This document shows positions 61,102-64,000 of a DNA stretch of 64,000 bases, in pieces. The notes beneath the pieces are model-generated. The model was not told the DNA's origin. It did no database searches and saw only the letters and a list, made by a program, of their open reading frames with translations. The stretch spans positions 56,942 to 120,941 of the forward strand of contig JAOALB010000066.1 of the NCBI GenBank assembly GCA_025331125.1, given 5' to 3'. Source of the stretch: Mycogone perniciosa (Eukaryota > Ascomycota > Sordariomycetes > Hypocreales > Hypocreaceae). Position 1 is the first letter of the stretch. Each line of letters opens with the position of its first letter. The position numbers and the translations under genes were made by a program.

Positions 61102-61985
61102 AGTTAAACGACCCCCTCTTTAGCTACTTAGGGTTCTTAGCTACCTAACTCTACTAAAATCATATAACTTTAAAATTCTATATTAAATTATCAGAATATA
61201 GTTATAAGCCTATAGCTATTAAATCTATATCCTTAAATATATAAAATAATTAAAGATATTTCCTTATAGTATTATAACTATTATATAAAGTATAATAACT
61301 ATATTTATATGTTACCTTTTTCTTAAAAGTTTATTTAATAAAGACCTTTTATATTATAAATATAAAGATATATAGGAATGCATAAAAAACATTATTACAA
61401 AGGATTTTATTGATTTAAATTGATAAAAACTTATCTATTATAATATTAGCTTTTATTAAATTAATTAATAATAAAGTATATATATTCTATAATATATTGA
61501 AGATTATATAGAAATTATTAATAAACCTTAATATTTATTCAACCTTTCTATTCATTGAATTAAAATATATAAATATATATATTAATATAAAGTAAATTAT
61601 TTTATATTGTCTTTATAGTATTATATATAATACTATATAATTAATTATATAGAATTATACTATTATATATTATATATATTTATACTTGATTCAAAGATAC
61701 AATATTTATTAAATATAATCGATAAAACTAAATATAAAGTTTTAAAATATAAATATAAAATACGTAAAATATTAAAATTAATTTAATTATAGTAATTTAT
61801 ATAGTTTTTGATTTAATATATAAAAACTATTACATACTACATTATTATAGTATTTATAATAAAGGTTAAAAGCTATACTTATATATAGTTCTTTTTAATT
61901 TAATATAGATTTTTTAAGTTATATTATTTTAGGAAAGCTAGGTAACTAAAAGCTTTAGGTAGGTAAAGAGGGGGTTAGTTTAATT
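61102..61985. mobile_element. 884-bp TIR element, MITE-like, copy 1
   Basis: The ends are inverted repeats of about 54 bp. The left end starts AGTTAAACGACCCCCTCTTT (61102). The right end, read on the opposite strand from 61985, starts AATTAAACTAACCCCCTCTT. Both are flanked by TA (61100-61101 and 61986-61987), as expected for elements of the Tc1/mariner group. The interior is AT-rich, with no transposase recognisable. The same left end occurs unmutated at 63545. It is probably a non-autonomous or RIP-erased DNA transposon. Confidence 0.78.
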
Positions 61986-61987
61986 TA

Positions 61988-62500
61988 TTATATTATTATA
62001 AGTAATCTTACTTTACTAGCTTTTTATATTATATTTACTACTTATATTTTAACTTAATAGTATTATACTTTACAAGTGAAATACTATATTATTATATTAA
62101 GTATCTTTATAATATAAAATCTTATATTTTATAAATTTAATTAAAATTCTAAAGCAACTGTTTTAGATAAAACTTATATATAATAGGTATAAATATTTAT
62201 TTAAAAACAAGCATATAATTTTATTTTAGTATTTATATTAACATAAAGGAAACTAAACCTTTCAATCAATAAAGTATAGTAAAACTATTACCTTTATTAT
62301 CTCTTTAATAGCTATAAGGTTATATAAAGGTATCCACTTTACCTAACCCTTATTTAAAATATATTACTTCATTGCAATAAAGCTAATAATAAAATCAGTT
62401 ATATAATCATTTTTATATCAATGTTTTAACAGTTACCTAATGTATACCAACAAATTATTAAGCTTTATAAAGTCTTAAAAAAGCCAAAAAAAAACCAATC
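61988..62500. other. AT-rich region, nothing recognised
   Basis: AT-rich sequence between the TIR element and the unmutated island, gradually less AT-rich towards 62500. I see no motif, repeat or open frame of note. Confidence 0.5.
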
Positions 62501-62701
62501 CATTTATTATCCTGAAAATGCAATAGCTGGCTATAATACAGCTACTATATTAATGTAATATAGCTAATTGTACCAAGCCAGATTATTGGTACTTATTTTA
62601 TTGGCTTGTTTTATTAGAGAGCGTAATGCACCTTAAACAACCCTTTATTTGAATGGTTTAAATCGCCGGGTGTCCCTGGGTGCTGCTTTATGCATGTCAA
62701 A

Positions 62702-62736
62702 GAGATAACGGTCACCCCATTTAGGTCCGTTATCTC
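62702..62736. repeat. Perfect 10-bp inverted repeat (hairpin)
   Basis: GAGATAACGG (62702-62711) and CCGTTATCTC (62727-62736) are exact complements with a 15-nt spacer. The inner flanks TCACC and GGT could extend the stem with a bulge. Confidence 0.85.
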
Positions 62737-62856
62737 CTCAATCATAAGAGCCGAGTCTTAACACTGCATGGAACTTTTTTGTATTACAAGCCCTTATAAC
62801 AGACCAAGTCCGGCGAGGCCAAGGCCACAAGCGGAATATGAATCGGGGCAACAGAC

Positions 62857-62908
62857 TACCCGTTGGTGTTCCTGAAAGTATACGAAGTACGGAGCACACC
62901 AACGGGTA
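62857..62908. repeat. Perfect 13-bp inverted repeat (hairpin)
   Basis: TACCCGTTGGTGT at 62857-62869 pairs exactly with ACACCAACGGGTA at 62896-62908, with a 26-nt loop. It is the strongest of the hairpins in the island. The loop holds TACGAAGTACGG. It could be a structured RNA, a protein-binding palindrome or the footprint of a small foldback element. Confidence 0.85.
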
Positions 62909-63544
62909 ATCAGGATATTAGAACTCAGGCAAAATCACTATACCAGTACCACGTCGGCACGTCAGCCCGTACCGACAGACTATAAAGCTCGCCTATTCGC
63001 TGGGTACTTACGTCGTCGACCCGCTGTGTAATCTGAATCCGCCGGGTAATGTGGTTCGCACGCATGTGATTGGTAGTTGGATCACCAGCTACGCCCTGAT
63101 CCCCTGATTACAAAAGCCACGCTCCCCAATTTTTCGGGTAACGCCGGTCTAGCTGTTCCCTACGAGTAAGTGGACTTGCGTACGGCGTTCTCTTGGTATA
63201 ATAAAATGGCTGGATGGGAAACCAATTAGGATGGGAGAATCAAGGAACAGACACGCACAACACGGAGTAATTGAGTGGAATTCAGGTGCCCAGAATGCTC
63301 TATTATTGTGATGGGTTCAAGATGACTACGAAGTAGTAAGCGTGTTACGCGGCAAGTTTACACCTTCCATGGGAAACGCCTGGGAACGCCACGAGTCTAA
63401 CCATCATGCATGTAACTAGGGCTCTGTAGCCCCTATCAATATATAAAGTGAATGGAGAACGAGCCCATAGTCCTTGAGTCAAAGGAAGTAAAAATGCACA
63501 TTCTCGCACGAACAGGAGATTCTGATAGATTCAACAAACATATA

Positions 63545-64000
63545 GGTTAAACCACCCCCTCTTCGGCCACCCAGGATTCTCGGGCACCTAGCTCTACTAA
63601 AATAATATAACTTGAAAAGTCTATATTCAATTGAAAGAACTATTCATAAATACAGCTTTTAACTTTTGGTATAAACGCTATAATAGTATACTATATAATA
63701 GTTTTTACATGTTTTATTATAAATTACATAAATTACTATAATTAAATTAAATTAAATATTTTAAGTATTTTTTATTTATATATTAAAATTTTATATTTAG
63801 TTTTATAAATTACATTTAATAAATATTATATCTTTAAATAAAGTCTAAATATATATATAATACTATAAAGGTAATATATATAATACTTTTTATATATCTT
63901 TATATATTTTTATATATTCTTATATATATTTTTATATATTCTTATATATATTTTTATATATTCTTATATATATTTTTATATATTCTTATATATATTTTTA
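63545..64000. mobile_element. TIR element copy 2, left end, runs off the window
   Basis: Starts GGTTAAACCACCCCCTCTTC at 63545 after TA (63543-63544). It matches the left end of the 61102 element over about 90 bp, including CTCTACTAAAATAATATAACTT. The terminal repeat here is not RIP-mutated (CGGCCACCCAGG), whereas the interior is AT-rich from about 63625. The right end is outside the window, so length and transposase content are unknown. Confidence 0.7.
63898..64000. repeat. 22-bp minisatellite, continues past the window
   Basis: Units CTTATATATATTTTTATATA plus TT start at 63919, 63941, 63963 and 63985, with a shorter 20-21-bp first unit at 63898. The last unit is cut by the window end. Units are identical, indicating recent expansion inside the TIR element. 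Confidence 0.9.

Larger units (their letters stand above)
62500..63544. other. Unmutated island with several hairpins, no recognised gene
   Basis: About 1 kb with near-balanced base composition and normal CpG, unlike the rest of the window. No long open frame exists on either strand. Perfect inverted repeats are 62545-62552/62556-62563 (CTATATTA), 62570-62576/62586-62592 (GTACCAA), 62702-62711/62727-62736 (GAGATAACGG) and 62857-62869/62896-62908 (TACCCGTTGGTGT, 13-bp stem). A TATATAAA box-like sequence is near 63442. It may be single-copy intergenic DNA that escaped RIP, or an unrecognised non-coding or short-exon gene. It ends directly at the second TIR element. Confidence 0.55.

Noticed and set aside
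63300..63340. GGGTTCAAGATG resembling a tRNA T-arm in the unmutated island
   Set aside because: No matching acceptor stem, D-arm or anticodon arm could be built around it.

Overview
The window looks like an AT-rich compartment of a filamentous ascomycete genome (Pezizomycotina-like). It is built almost entirely of transposable elements destroyed by a RIP-like process (repeat-induced C-to-T / G-to-A change). I infer this from three things. Paired LTRs and element copies differ almost only by transitions. Every reverse transcriptase catalytic Asp-Asp I could place has become Asn-Asn (in one copy Ser-Asn). All long reading frames are full of TAA/TAG. I see no intact host protein gene, rRNA, tRNA or CRISPR array.

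Layout. 1-11350: AT-rich relics, including the RT-RNase H part of an old Ty3/Gypsy element (about 4680-5770). 11351-11990: a less mutated patch that starts with a ~180-bp dispersed repeat. 11990-13365, 20066-20542 and 46913-48240: three pieces of an unidentified degraded element or sequence (X) split by later insertions. 13366-20065: a complete but dead Ty3/Gypsy element (Gypsy-1 copy 1) with 172-bp LTRs and the target duplication TAAAG. 20543-46912: a Russian-doll nest of four LTR retrotransposons: Copia (outer, minus strand) > Gypsy-2 (24287-44195, plus) > Gypsy-1 copy 2 (28749-41613, plus) > Copia (31161-37323, minus). The innermost and outermost elements are the same Copia family. With X as the outer sequence the stack is five deep. 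The arithmetic supports the model: removing each insert plus one target duplication gives lengths of about 6456, 7039, 6697 and 6163 bp, close to those of the uninterrupted relatives.

To the right, a third and more diverged Gypsy-1 relative (about 50380-59924) is interrupted by a further Copia copy (50623-57687, plus strand). This is the longest and least mutated Copia. It carries an 870-bp module near its 3' end (56352-57221) with a GC-rich Gly/Ala-coding stretch. One other copy shares the module and one lacks it. Next come a second copy of the ~180-bp repeat (59925-60106), an 884-bp TIR element (61102-61985), and an unmutated ~1-kb island (about 62500-63544) with several perfect hairpins and no convincing gene. 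A second copy of the TIR element starts at 63545 and runs off the window in a 22-bp minisatellite.

The parts do not cooperate as a gene system. The window records successive transposition waves and their silencing by mutation. The items most worth a second look are the Copia 3' module, the hairpin-rich unmutated island with its adjoining TIR element, and the unidentified sequence X.
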